This document shows positions 55,633 to 64,000 of a stretch of 64,000 nucleotides of DNA, in pieces (positions within the stretch are counted from its first letter, which is position 1; the number at the start of each line of letters is the position of its first letter). Under the pieces are notes generated by a model. It was not told the origin of the DNA, did no database searches, and saw nothing but the letters and a program-made list of their open reading frames with translations. This DNA comes from Effrenium voratum (lineage: Eukaryota; Sar; Dinophyceae; Suessiales; Symbiodiniaceae), in NCBI GenBank assembly GCA_963377175.1, contig CAUJNA010002112.1, forward strand, positions 1,672,644 through 1,736,643, given 5' to 3'. Position numbers and translations under genes: made by a program.

Positions 55633-57395
55633 ATGGCGTCCGGATCTGGAGAGGCGTCCGGACATGGAGCGCCATCGTTGACAAGACACTTTGTCACACA
55701 GTCGGCTCTAGCGGATATACTGCAGCGCCTCAGGGAGCAGCCAGACCTGATCCTGGGCACCGAAGGCATCAGCCGTTCCTCCATCAAGAGGAAGCGGGAG
55801 CAGGCAGTCAACGTAGATGGCTATCTGGGAAGTGTTTTGAGACAGATCGAGTTCAGCAAAGATGATGGGAGCACGGTGGCAGCGTCCTACCTTGACCCAG
55901 CCGCTTTTTTGGATCTGATGCTTTCCAGGTCCGAATCTATGAAAGCGTTTTGGGCTGCGCAAGGGGAACGACATCCGGGCTGCTGGGATTTAGCCCTGTA
56001 TTTGGACGAAGTGACACCGGGAAACCCCCTCAAACCTCTCAACAGACGGAAAGTCTGGGCAGTTTACTACAGTTACTTTCAACTTGGGAGGGCTATGCTG
56101 CAAAAGGATTTTGGATGGTTTACCCTTTTGCTCATCAAGCGCGACGAAGCTGCAGCTCTTCCGGGAGGTATGTCCCAGGTAATGGTGGCAGCGCTGAAGA
56201 GGCTAGTCAGCGAGGAAGGCGCCCTGGCGAACGGAGTGTTTCTGCCATCCATTGGCAAAATGTTCCAAGCCCGGGTGAAAGTTGTGCTTGGAGACGAGGC
56301 GGCGTTGAAAGTTACGTTTCAGCACAAAGGCGCGTCGGGCATAAAGCCGTGCTTTTTATGCCGCAACGTCGTCAGTGTGTCGTCCGAGCTGGCGTGCTAC
56401 GATGAGGAGCTGGTCGCAATCAGCTCCCATCGTAAGGCGTCCTTTCAAGAACACACTGACAGCTCCTTGTTCCAAGCTGCGGACTATATACAGAGCCCCG
56501 CGTATGTCGGCGCCGGCGTTGGCCAGAGGAAGCTGATCCTGAAAGGCCTTGGCATAAACGCAGTGCACGAGGCGGGGCGTGATTGCTGACAACTTTGCGG
56601 GAATTCAAACCGTGTTGCCTTACAACCTTTGTTGTCCATTGGCATTTGAGTTACGGGTGGATTTCGGATTTTGGTTCCCAGTGCTGCAGGGTGTGCTGTT
56701 TGACGCGTCCCTCCGGCAAGACATTCAGCCGATCTCGATGCTCCAATACGATTGGATGCACTGCGTGCTGGTGCAAGGAACTTTTGAGAAAGAACTTGAG
56801 CTGTGCCTCAAGGTTCTTGGGCCTTTGGGGTTCAGCTCTGAACGGCTTGACGCATTCCTGCGCCCTGGCGACACAAGATTTCAATTGTTTTCTGAAATTA
56901 TTATGTGTATGTAGTAATGAGCTCTTCTCAATTTTCTTTTTTTTTGGATGGCTCCCATGCACTTACTGCAGGAGATCCCTTGTTTGGCCGAAGCACCTTC
57001 GCGCGTTGGGCGCGTCTGGCTCGAAATGCTTGTCCAAGTCCAAAACCTTTTCAGCGTCGGCTTCGGAGACTCTTACGGTGAGTGCGGCTATTCGCAGCTA
57101 CCTGCAAAGTCTCAGGTTGGAGACGCACTCAGACTGGAAAATTCGAATCACAGTCATGTCCTTCTACGCTCTTTGCGAAGTGGTGGACGTATTTGCCGCA
57201 AGTCTACTTTCGGATCCAGATGCGGATGCCCTGGATAGAAAAGTGTCCAGGCACCTCGAACTGTTTTGCTTGGCGCACACGGAGGAGGCAGTGATTCCCA
57301 AGCATCACTTCTTGATGCACACGGGCGACTTTGTCCGGCGCCACCCCTTGCTCTTGAACTGTTTCGTGCACGAGCGCCGCCACAAGGACATATAG
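55633..57395 (+). CDS. 525-aa multicopy family protein, possible transposase, three exons
   Basis: Join of 55633-56571, 56690-56904 and 56972-57395 (1,578 nt) gives an unbroken frame from MASGSGEASGHGAP to a TAG. Intron 1 is GC-AG (118 bp). Intron 2 is GT-AG (67 bp) with a clear T tract. Features include LALYLDEVTPGNPLKPLNRR (D-E-x-T-P-G-N), GIKPCFLCRNVV (CxxC), ISMLQYDWMHCVLVQGTFEK (D-W-M-H) and AVIPKHHFLMHTGDF with FVHERRHK. I recall many copies of such proteins in Symbiodinium genomes. Spaced acidic residues and CxxC/HH motifs recall KDZ or Plavaka-type transposases. That role is inference. Confidence 0.6.
56572..56689 (+). other. Intron 1 of the 55.6-kb gene (GC-AG)
   Basis: 118 bp from GCGGGGCGTG to CCAGTGCTGCAG. 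Removing it bypasses the TGA at 56587 and keeps phase 0. Confidence 0.55.
56905..56971 (+). other. Intron 2 of the 55.6-kb gene
   Basis: 67 bp from GTGTATGTAG to CTTACTGCAG with a T9 tract. It restores the codon AT|G. Confidence 0.6.
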
Positions 57396-57479
57396 TGAAG
57401 CAAACGCGAGTCTGTTTGCGCATGCGGTTCTGGCCCAAGAGCGTTTGTCTCGGGCTCTCTAAAACTTATAGAGTGGTAA

Positions 57480-57923
57480 AATGATGTGAAGCCAATGCCA
57501 GGAGATCAAGCGTTACGCCAACGAGATTCACAACGCTGGTAGTTGGTTCTCAAAGCATGTCATCCTCAACGCTGCTTTTGCTCAGCTCTTGCGTGTGCAG
57601 GAGTTCACGCCTCGGGATTTGGAGTTTTCCCCGCAAGTGGCTGAGTGCGACATGGTCCTATACACTGTAGGTACTCACAATGAAAAACAAGCATTTGCCG
57701 AATTCTTAGGTTTTGATGCGATTGTGTTAAGTTTTGCTAAGACTCACATCACCCTTTTTGGCTTGAGGTGACAGTTTGGTTGTCACAGGAGTTTCATGGA
57801 TTGGCATGTACAGTTTTGGTTGCCATGAAGGAGTCGATGAATCGGCCGGATAGCGCAAAGTGTGGCTCAAAAGGAGTTGCACTCGAACGTCGTTTGTTCG
57901 GGTTCGGTTCTGTTATTTTTACT
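57480..57923 (+). other. Likely 5' LTR region of the copia element
   Basis: The primer-binding site at 57924 implies an LTR ending just before it. The 5' edge cannot be set because the 3' LTR lies outside the window. A short ORF at 57589-57771 has no recognisable motif. Confidence 0.35.
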
Positions 57924-57939
57924 TGGTAGCGGAGCTCCT
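57924..57939 (+). promoter_or_regulatory. Primer-binding site of copia element
   Basis: TGGTAGCGGAGC resembles the TGGTA(T/G)C(A/G)GAGC site complementary to the 3' end of initiator tRNA-Met used by Ty1/copia elements. A GTAAGT splice-donor consensus follows in the leader at 57985. Confidence 0.5.
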
Positions 57940-58012
57940 CAGATCCTTCAGGGACTGGGTGAGCCTCCTTCCTAGGGCCAACTGGTAAGTCCCTAGATGG
58001 CGCCATGGTTTC

Positions 58013-58930
58013 ATGTGTGGTTTACTTGCAATGGTGAGAGCTGGAGTGACCGGATGGGAACCGGAAGCCTTGGGGGAGCACTCTTGCAGTGGCAGTAGCC
58101 TTTTGGATCCTTCATGGCAGAACACTGGTGTATTTGCAGCGTGGACGAACTTTCGCCTGGCAGGTATTCTTGCAGTAGCAATGTGTGCAATGGTATGTAT
58201 TTCAGTTTTTATTTTGCGCTTGAGCCGGGGGAAATATCACGGATGGACGCCAACGAGAATCTGCAAGAGACGGATGGCGAGGAGACGGATATCCCTCAGA
58301 AGGCAGTGGCGATGTATTGCTTGGATGTATTTTATTTGCAATGTTCAATTTGTACATGGCATGAATGGTGAACAGGTAGCAAACATGGTCAATCAGTTTG
58401 CAACAATAGCTCAACAGTCAGCAACGGCGTTGGACAGAACGGCCACCATCATCCAGACCTTTGAAAGAGCAACGGGTTCAGCTGATGCAGTTGGAAAAGG
58501 GTTGGAGACTGCAACGAGGGTACTGAGGAATCCAGAAGCGTTTGATGGTTCAGCTGATTCCTGGTTGACTTGGAGGCATGCTTTTATGAACTGGCTTAGT
58601 TATGCAGATGCAAGGGTCAGTGGTCTTCTTGAAGAAGTGGAGAGAAAACCTGCAGATGATGTTATCAGCATGGCAGACGCGACAGAAGAGGTCAAGGCGC
58701 TGAGCACGAAGCTGTATTCGGTGCTTACTTCATATCTGAAAGGGTCAGCGCTGCAGTCGTCCCGGTCGCTTGGAACTGACAGGAATGGTTTCCGACTATG
58801 GAAGATGCTGCTGAACCAGTACTCTCCGTCTACCCGGCAGCGGTCATTGGCATTGTCGCAGGCAATTGCAGGATTCCCGGCATTCTCGCGGGAGAAGACT
58901 TTTGCAGAATCGGTTGCATCACTTGAGTAA
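58013..58930 (+). CDS. Copia gag, N-terminal part
   Basis: From ATG 58013 a possible membrane segment (LAGILAVAMCAMVCISVFIL) and a basic patch precede the gag core: FERATGSADAVGKGLETATR, PEAFDGSADSWLTWRHAFMN and LLNQYSPSTRQRSLALSQAI. These show the F.G....W..W and L...Y.P.T..R features of copia gag. A TAA at 58928 ends it, but the same frame continues without break. The stop is either a point mutation or a suppressible stop like those used by some retroelements to set the gag/pol ratio. Confidence 0.7.
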   Translation: MCGLLAMVRAGVTGWEPEALGEHSCSGSSLLDPSWQNTGVFAAWTNFRLAGILAVAMCAMVCISVFILRLSRGKYHGWTPTRICKRRMARRRISLRRQWRCIAWMYFICNVQFVHGMNGEQVANMVNQFATIAQQSATALDRTATIIQTFERATGSADAVGKGLETATRVLRNPEAFDGSADSWLTWRHAFMNWLSYADARVSGLLEEVERKPADDVISMADATEEVKALSTKLYSVLTSYLKGSALQSSRSLGTDRNGFRLWKMLLNQYSPSTRQRSLALSQAIAGFPAFSREKTFAESVASLE

Positions 58931-61900
58931 TTGGTAAATGAATATCAGGTGGCTTGCAACAAGGAATTTGACAGGGAGATATTGCTGGGTGTTTTGATGC
59001 GTTGTGCACCAGCAGGGGTGAGACAGCATTTGACGCTCACTTTAACAGATGGTGCAACCTATGAATCAACTCGGGAGCAGATCCTGGCATATGAGCGTTC
59101 TTCGAGGACCTGGGACATCAGTTCAGTGATGAGACAAGTCCAGCCGCTGCAGGACAATGGTCAAGCTGGGAGCGGACAAGGCCCTGCGCCAATGGACGTT
59201 GACATCAATCGCGTGGAGAAAGGTGGCAAGAAAGGAGGAAAGGGTCGCGACGGCGGCAAAGGCTGGTGGAATGCTGGCTGGAGCAGCTGGCTTGGCAAAG
59301 GCAAAGGCAAGAGCAAGGATCAGAAGGGAAAGAGCAAAGGCAAAGGAAAGAAGGGCAAGAGCAAGGGAAAAGGAAAACAAAAGGGAAAGAGCAAGAGAGA
59401 TCGCGAATCCCTTCACCGCGATGCCTGCAGGTTATGTGGGCAATTTGGGCACTGGGGAAATGAGTGTCCTAGCAGTGTGAGACAAGTGGAGGAAACTGGA
59501 GGTGATGGCGGAGGATCGGGACCTCAGCAAGGTGCGGCCGTGAGTTTGGGAGCAGCAAGCACCGCGGCAGGCTCATCGAGGATGAGTAATGCGAGCACCC
59601 AAGGGCGAAGTGTTCGGCAAGTCAAAATGTATCATGTGGGTACACCTCCAGATGTTTTTCCTGAGGAGTTTGAACTGGCATCAGATGATGGCAGCCAGTC
59701 ATGGTATGTTAGAGCGGTGAGAGAAATGGGACCAGAGCATTTCTGGATTGGAGATGAAGAAGAAGATGCAGAGCAATGGAACCGCGATGGGTTCTATCAA
59801 TGGATGGAGGAGAAGGCTGGATTGGGACCAGCTGTGGAAGTTGGAAATGTGTGTGTGATAGGCCTTAGCCCGAGGTCAGAAGCGGATGGAGACTGGGTCA
59901 TTCTTGACTCAGGAGCAGATGTATCCTTGCTGCCAAGGAAATTGGCAGGATGTGGACGACCTCTTTCGATCCCGAATGTCACAATCTCAGACGCCCAGGG
60001 CTCAGAGATGAACATCAATGGCATGCAGCGTGCAGCGATTGAGTTGGGTGCTGGAAAGGACAACAATATGTATTTGTTGCAAGAGGATTTTGTGGTTTCC
60101 AATGTGAGCAATATTTTGATCAGTTTGGGACGCTTGATGAAAGCAGGATGGCAGCTTCGCACCGTGGAAGGTCCGCAGGAGGATGGACTGGCAGGTCATC
60201 TTGTTTCTCCTGATCAGGTGGTGCAGGCCCCGGTGTACTTCAAGCGGAATAGCCTGGCACTCAAAGCTCATGTGAGGAGGTTGACGGCAAACCCGGAAAG
60301 GCATTTGGCTGTCTTGAGTGTGCAAGTGGATTTTGGGTTTGACTACAAGCTGTTTGAAGCAGGTCATTGGCAATTCTTAGAGAATGGGACACCCTTTTTC
60401 TTTACGAGGAGCAAGAGGTTCATCGCGCCCCCAGCCAGTGACAGGAGCAATATCTGGCGTTTCAGGACCACTGTGATTAGACGACCTGGAGGCTGGGAAG
60501 CTATTGAGATTGGGTCACCAATTGACCTTATGCTGGAAGTGACAGATGAATTACCTGGAGTTTCAGATGATGCTGAGGTTTTCACCTTTCTGCACAGGCA
60601 CATACGGCTGGGAGATCGTGAGTATTTGGCAGATTGCCTTGCAGTACCGGATTATGATATGGCAGTGTTTCCTCATGGTGAGATTGGGGTACCAAAAGAA
60701 CTCCAAGGGGAACCAGATCCCAAAGTAGGCAAAGCTGGAGGTGGACATGACCCATTGCCAGATGCTGTGAGGGTCAACGATGTGGACCTCAGCCCGGATA
60801 GCTCGATCAAGCAGCTGAGGAAGGCGTGTGAGTTTTTGGGTTTGAACAAGAGTGGATCAAAGCCCAGGTTGTATGAGAGAATTTGCAATTATTTGAGCAG
60901 CAAAGTTTCAGAAGATGTGGATGAGATTGCAGACAGACTTCACAGAGAAATGCATGGGAATGTGCGTGTGAGAAAAGGAGTCAGGCAACCCTCTGAACAA
61001 GAGTTGAGAGAACATTCAGCTACGCACTTGCCTTTCAGGGACTGGTGCGAGACATGTGTGAAGGCGAAATCGCGAGACGATTATTCTGCTAAGGTCATGG
61101 ATGAGTTACGTGATGATGGGAAGCCCAATATTCAAATGGATTATATGTTCATGGGCCAGAGTTGCACGGCTTTGGTCATGATTGATTCGTGGACAAGGTA
61201 CGGGAGAGTCATCCCATTACCTTCGAAGGCAGCAACGAAGAAGCTGGCTGAAGAGGTGGTCAGGTTCAGCATGGAGCTGGGCTATGGAAAGGAGGACGAA
61301 GTGACGTTCACAATGGATACAGAAAAGGCCACAACTTCGCTGTTGGAAATGGTGGTGGAAGTGCGTGTGAGAATGGGATTAAAGGCAGCAAAGCAGTTTG
61401 GCAAGCCTTATGACAAGGGCAGAACAGCGAAGGTGGAGAGGTACATCCAGACGGTGAGAAGTCAAGCAATGACTTTGATTGCTTCAGTGGAGGATGCCAT
61501 TGGCAGGATACTTCCCATGGAACATGTGCTACGCGCGTGGGCTCTGCAGCATAGTGCGTGGTTACTCAACAGATTTCACTGGCATTCGTCTATTGCAGCA
61601 TCACCATTTGCTACAGTGCATGGGAGACCATATGGGGGAAAGATTATTCCTTTTGGCGAATACAAGAAGCCAACAGTGAAGGGTACACGAAGTGCCTTGT
61701 GGACAGGCGGTATTTGGGTTGGCAAAACATCTCAGCAGGACATGCATTTGCTTATGGTGGGAGATGGAACGATTATTTGCAAGAGTGTGAGAAGGAGCAG
61801 AGAGCCATGGAAACCCAATATGGTTCTGGAGTTGACTGGATCACCTTGGACGGCGAAGCCAAGGAAGGTCACAAAGCCGGTGGAAAGCATGATGCCTCCA

Positions 61901-64000
61901 CTTCCCCAGATTCCAGAAGAAGCTGGAGGAGTAGAAGACCTGGAGGACGAGCAGGCGAGTGACCCGGAAACAGATGACAGCCCGTCATCGATGGAAGAAC
62001 AGAGTGGAGAAATTGCTCAGAAGCTGGAAGGAGAGTGTGGAATTCAGCCGGGGAGCAGTTCAGATGCAGGGATGGTCGCCGGAGGCCAGCAAAGAGAGAG
62101 AGGTGAAGAAGAAGAGAGCTGCGCGAAGAAGCTCAAACCGGATGATGCTATGCTTACTGAGCTGTTGGAGACGGGTGACAGTGCAGAAGGAAGCCCAACC
62201 AAGAAGCTCAGGGCAATGCGAGTGGGAATGTATCCACCGATGTTTGCAGGTGTGAATGCTGTGGGCATGAGAGAGAACGATGATGAGGAATTTGCGTTCG
62301 ATGAATGTTGCGAAAATGAAATGGAGCTTTTGGAGGAGGAAGATGAGAATGAGGAAGGACAGCCGCCCCAGGTGACAGACGAGGAGAAGCAGAAGCTTGA
62401 TGTTGAGGCAGCTCAAGCAGAGGTTGAGAAACTGAAGCAACTTGGGGTGGTGAGCGAGGTTGAGATGCAGCAGTGTGATCCGGAAGGGAAATTCATTGAT
62501 TTGAAAGAAGTTTGGGATTGGAGATTTCGAGACGAGTGTTGGAAGCGACGGTGTCGTATTGTAGCTCGAGAGTTCAAAACCACCCAGGGAGACGCGACTA
62601 CATTTGCTCCAACATCAGCGGCTTCAGTGCCAAGGATGCTATTCTTGTTGCATCTACTATTTGGATGGAAGATTATGGTATTGGATGTGCGAGATGCTTT
62701 TCTAACTGTGGAACAGCAGGAATTGTGCTATGTGGAGATACGTCCATGGATTCGGCAGGCACTTGGCATCCAAGAAGGTGTGGTTTGGCAATTACATCGT
62801 TGTTTGCCAGGGCAGCGAAATGCAGCTTTAAGATGGTTTTTGAAGTTCACGGGAATCTTGAAGAATATAGGCTTTGTGGAGTGTGTCAATATGCCTTCTT
62901 TGATGAAGCATGGTACGCGGCAGTTGGTGATCAACATTCATGTGGATGATGAATTGGTTGCAGGACGAGAAGCTGATATCCGGTGGTTGAAGGATGAGCT
63001 GAGCAGGATGTATAAGCTGCAGGTGGAAGGTCCTTTCCCGGATGGTGCGCGTGGAAATGGAGAAGAGATCAGCTATCTCAAGAAGAAATATATTTTCACA
63101 GAACGTGGGATTGCAGTGCAGAGTAACAGCAAGCACACCAACGTGCTGGAGGAGCTGTACAAATTGCATGGGAGAAAGGTGAAGATGGTTCCTGAACATG
63201 GTGAATTGGGAACGCCGGACAAAACACCAGAGCTTGAAGGAGAAGCGAAGAAGAGATTTCGGAGTGGCTTGGGTACAGCAATGTACATGGCGCAAGAGAG
63301 AGCGGACATACAATTTGCGACGAAGTCTTTGGCGTCGCATATGGCCAAGCCCACGAAGAAAGCAGAGGTTTGTTTGCAGCACTTGATTCTGTACTTGATG
63401 GGTACAAGAGATTTGGGTGTATTGATGGAGTGTGTGGAGCCGGGGTACAGTTTGATGAAGAAGCTTCACATGCAGGTGCAACAGGCGGGTGAACAATTGA
63501 TTGAAGTGTTCTGTGATTCAGACTGGGGTGGAAATCGTGCGACGAGGCAGTCAACGACCTCAGTGATGGTGTTTATCAACAGCATTTTGTGCTTTTCGTA
63601 TTCGAGGGGCCAGAAGTCGATAGCCCTTTCTAGCTGTGAGGCAGAGGTGCTTGCAGCAACATCAGCAGGAAGTGAGGCATTACTGATCAAGACACTGTGG
63701 GAATTTATTTGCAACCGCGTGGCAATGTTGGAATTAAGGTCAGACAGCAGCAGTGGACGGCAATGGTTGCAGAGATCAGGGGTTGGAAGGATGAAACATT
63801 TTCAGATTCGCTTGTGCTGGATTCAGGCGGCAATCAGAAATGGCGAGTTTGGTATTTTTCCTATAGGGACGCAGCTGAATGTGGCAGATTTGAACACAAA
63901 GCGGCTAACAGCAAAGCGGAGAAAGTTCCTGATGTATTTCATTGGAATGGTTCACTTGAACAAATCAGGTGAGGCGATATGCGTGGGAGAAGAGGAAAAA
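58931..64000 (+). CDS. Copia gag end and pol polyprotein (partial)
   Basis: The frame is open throughout and runs off the window. A Lys/Gly tract (GKGKGKSKDQKGKSKGKGKK) leads into the knuckle CRLCGQFGHWGNEC. Then come protease WVILDSGADVSLLPRKL (D-S-G) and integrase with H....H...C..C (HSATHLPFRDWCETC) and a D-D-E core (NIQMDYMF, TMDTEKAT, AKVERYIQTVR). RT shows DLKEVWDWRFRDECWKRRCR, VLDVRDAFLTVEQQEL and INIHVDDELVAG. RNase H shows VFCDSDWGGNRATRQST, ALSSCEAEVLAATSAGSEAL and LNVADLNTKRL. All key acidic residues are present, so pol may be functional. Confidence 0.85.
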   Translation, partial: MVNEYQVACNKEFDREILLGVLMRCAPAGVRQHLTLTLTDGATYESTREQILAYERSSRTWDISSVMRQVQPLQDNGQAGSGQGPAPMDVDINRVEKGGKKGGKGRDGGKGWWNAGWSSWLGKGKGKSKDQKGKSKGKGKKGKSKGKGKQKGKSKRDRESLHRDACRLCGQFGHWGNECPSSVRQVEETGGDGGGSGPQQGAAVSLGAASTAAGSSRMSNASTQGRSVRQVKMYHVGTPPDVFPEEFELASDDGSQSWYVRAVREMGPEHFWIGDEEEDAEQWNRDGFYQWMEEKAGLGPAVEVGNVCVIGLSPRSEADGDWVILDSGADVSLLPRKLAGCGRPLSIPNVTISDAQGSEMNINGMQRAAIELGAGKDNNMYLLQEDFVVSNVSNILISLGRLMKAGWQLRTVEGPQEDGLAGHLVSPDQVVQAPVYFKRNSLALKAHVRRLTANPERHLAVLSVQVDFGFDYKLFEAGHWQFLENGTPFFFTRSKRFIAPPASDRSNIWRFRTTVIRRPGGWEAIEIGSPIDLMLEVTDELPGVSDDAEVFTFLHRHIRLGDREYLADCLAVPDYDMAVFPHGEIGVPKELQGEPDPKVGKAGGGHDPLPDAVRVNDVDLSPDSSIKQLRKACEFLGLNKSGSKPRLYERICNYLSSKVSEDVDEIADRLHREMHGNVRVRKGVRQPSEQELREHSATHLPFRDWCETCVKAKSRDDYSAKVMDELRDDGKPNIQMDYMFMGQSCTALVMIDSWTRYGRVIPLPSKAATKKLAEEVVRFSMELGYGKEDEVTFTMDTEKATTSLLEMVVEVRVRMGLKAAKQFGKPYDKGRTAKVERYIQTVRSQAMTLIASVEDAIGRILPMEHVLRAWALQHSAWLLNRFHWHSSIAASPFATVHGRPYGGKIIPFGEYKKPTVKGTRSALWTGGIWVGKTSQQDMHLLMVGDGTIICKSVRRSREPWKPNMVLELTGSPWTAKPRKVTKPVESMMPPLPQIPEEAGGVEDLEDEQASDPETDDSPSSMEEQSGEIAQKLEGECGIQPGSSSDAGMVAGGQQRERGEEEESCAKKLKPDDAMLTELLETGDSAEGSPTKKLRAMRVGMYPPMFAGVNAVGMRENDDEEFAFDECCENEMELLEEEDENEEGQPPQVTDEEKQKLDVEAAQAEVEKLKQLGVVSEVEMQQCDPEGKFIDLKEVWDWRFRDECWKRRCRIVAREFKTTQGDATTFAPTSAASVPRMLFLLHLLFGWKIMVLDVRDAFLTVEQQELCYVEIRPWIRQALGIQEGVVWQLHRCLPGQRNAALRWFLKFTGILKNIGFVECVNMPSLMKHGTRQLVINIHVDDELVAGREADIRWLKDELSRMYKLQVEGPFPDGARGNGEEISYLKKKYIFTERGIAVQSNSKHTNVLEELYKLHGRKVKMVPEHGELGTPDKTPELEGEAKKRFRSGLGTAMYMAQERADIQFATKSLASHMAKPTKKAEVCLQHLILYLMGTRDLGVLMECVEPGYSLMKKLHMQVQQAGEQLIEVFCDSDWGGNRATRQSTTSVMVFINSILCFSYSRGQKSIALSSCEAEVLAATSAGSEALLIKTLWEFICNRVAMLELRSDSSSGRQWLQRSGVGRMKHFQIRLCWIQAAIRNGEFGIFPIGTQLNVADLNTKRLTAKRRKFLMYFIGMVHLNKSGEAICVGEEEK

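Larger units (their letters stand above)
57924..64000 (+). mobile_element. Ty1/copia-type LTR retrotransposon, 3' end outside window
   Basis: Primer-binding site, gag, CCHC knuckle, protease, integrase, RT and RNase H occur in copia order (integrase before RT) on the plus strand. Apart from one stop at 58928-58930 the frame is open for about 6 kb to the last base. The copy therefore looks recent. Confidence 0.85.

Overview
The window looks like nuclear DNA from a dinoflagellate, probably a Symbiodiniaceae-type alga. The evidence is a near-complete copy of the 22-nt dinoflagellate spliced leader at 42975-42996, many introns with GC donors, Cys-rich WCC-repeat exons, and dense retroelements whose ORFs resemble families I know from dinoflagellate genomes. 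Assignment is by recognition only; no database search was possible. There are no bacterial-style operons or ribosome-binding sites.

Layout. (1) 0.8-9.8 kb: a minus-strand gene in many small exons encodes a membrane-anchored Cys-rich repeat protein. Its first intron holds a 1.3-kb mosaic of simple repeats with a 100-N gap. (2) 9.8-13 kb: no gene recognised, then a degenerate tRNA-derived (SINE-like) sequence. (3) 13-22 kb: broken copies of a phage/virus tail-fibre-like repeat gene, mixed with three foldback (long inverted repeat) elements and several families of short dispersed repeats. (4) 22.2-23.66 kb: a frameshifted Crinkler/RHS-like P-loop NTPase pseudogene, cut at its 3' side by a retroelement.

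(5) About 23.66-42 kb, minus strand: a degenerate non-LTR retrotransposon (LINE) encoding a full C5-cytosine DNA methyltransferase domain, an AP-type endonuclease, a reverse transcriptase, a CCHC-like knuckle and RNase H. Its ORF is split by an 8,389-bp tyrosine-recombinase retroelement (26902-35290) with A1-ORFs-B1-A2-B2 split direct repeats. That element has its own recombinase, gag-like protein, a second methyltransferase-like ORF and RT/RNase H. Excising it restores the LINE reading frame. The order of events is therefore: host-like gene, then LINE, then recombinase element.

(6) 42.9-45.4 kb: more tail-fibre-like fragments on both strands, the spliced-leader relic, a recombinase fragment and a TTATAA-rich tract. 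(7) 46.3-57.4 kb: a run of intact plus-strand genes, all unidirectional, some with 67-118-bp introns. It ends in a 525-aa protein of a multicopy dinoflagellate family that may be a transposase. A helically spaced array of 14-bp palindromes lies inside this run. (8) 57.9 kb to the window end: a plus-strand Ty1/copia-type retrotransposon with primer-binding site, gag and a pol frame open to the last base.
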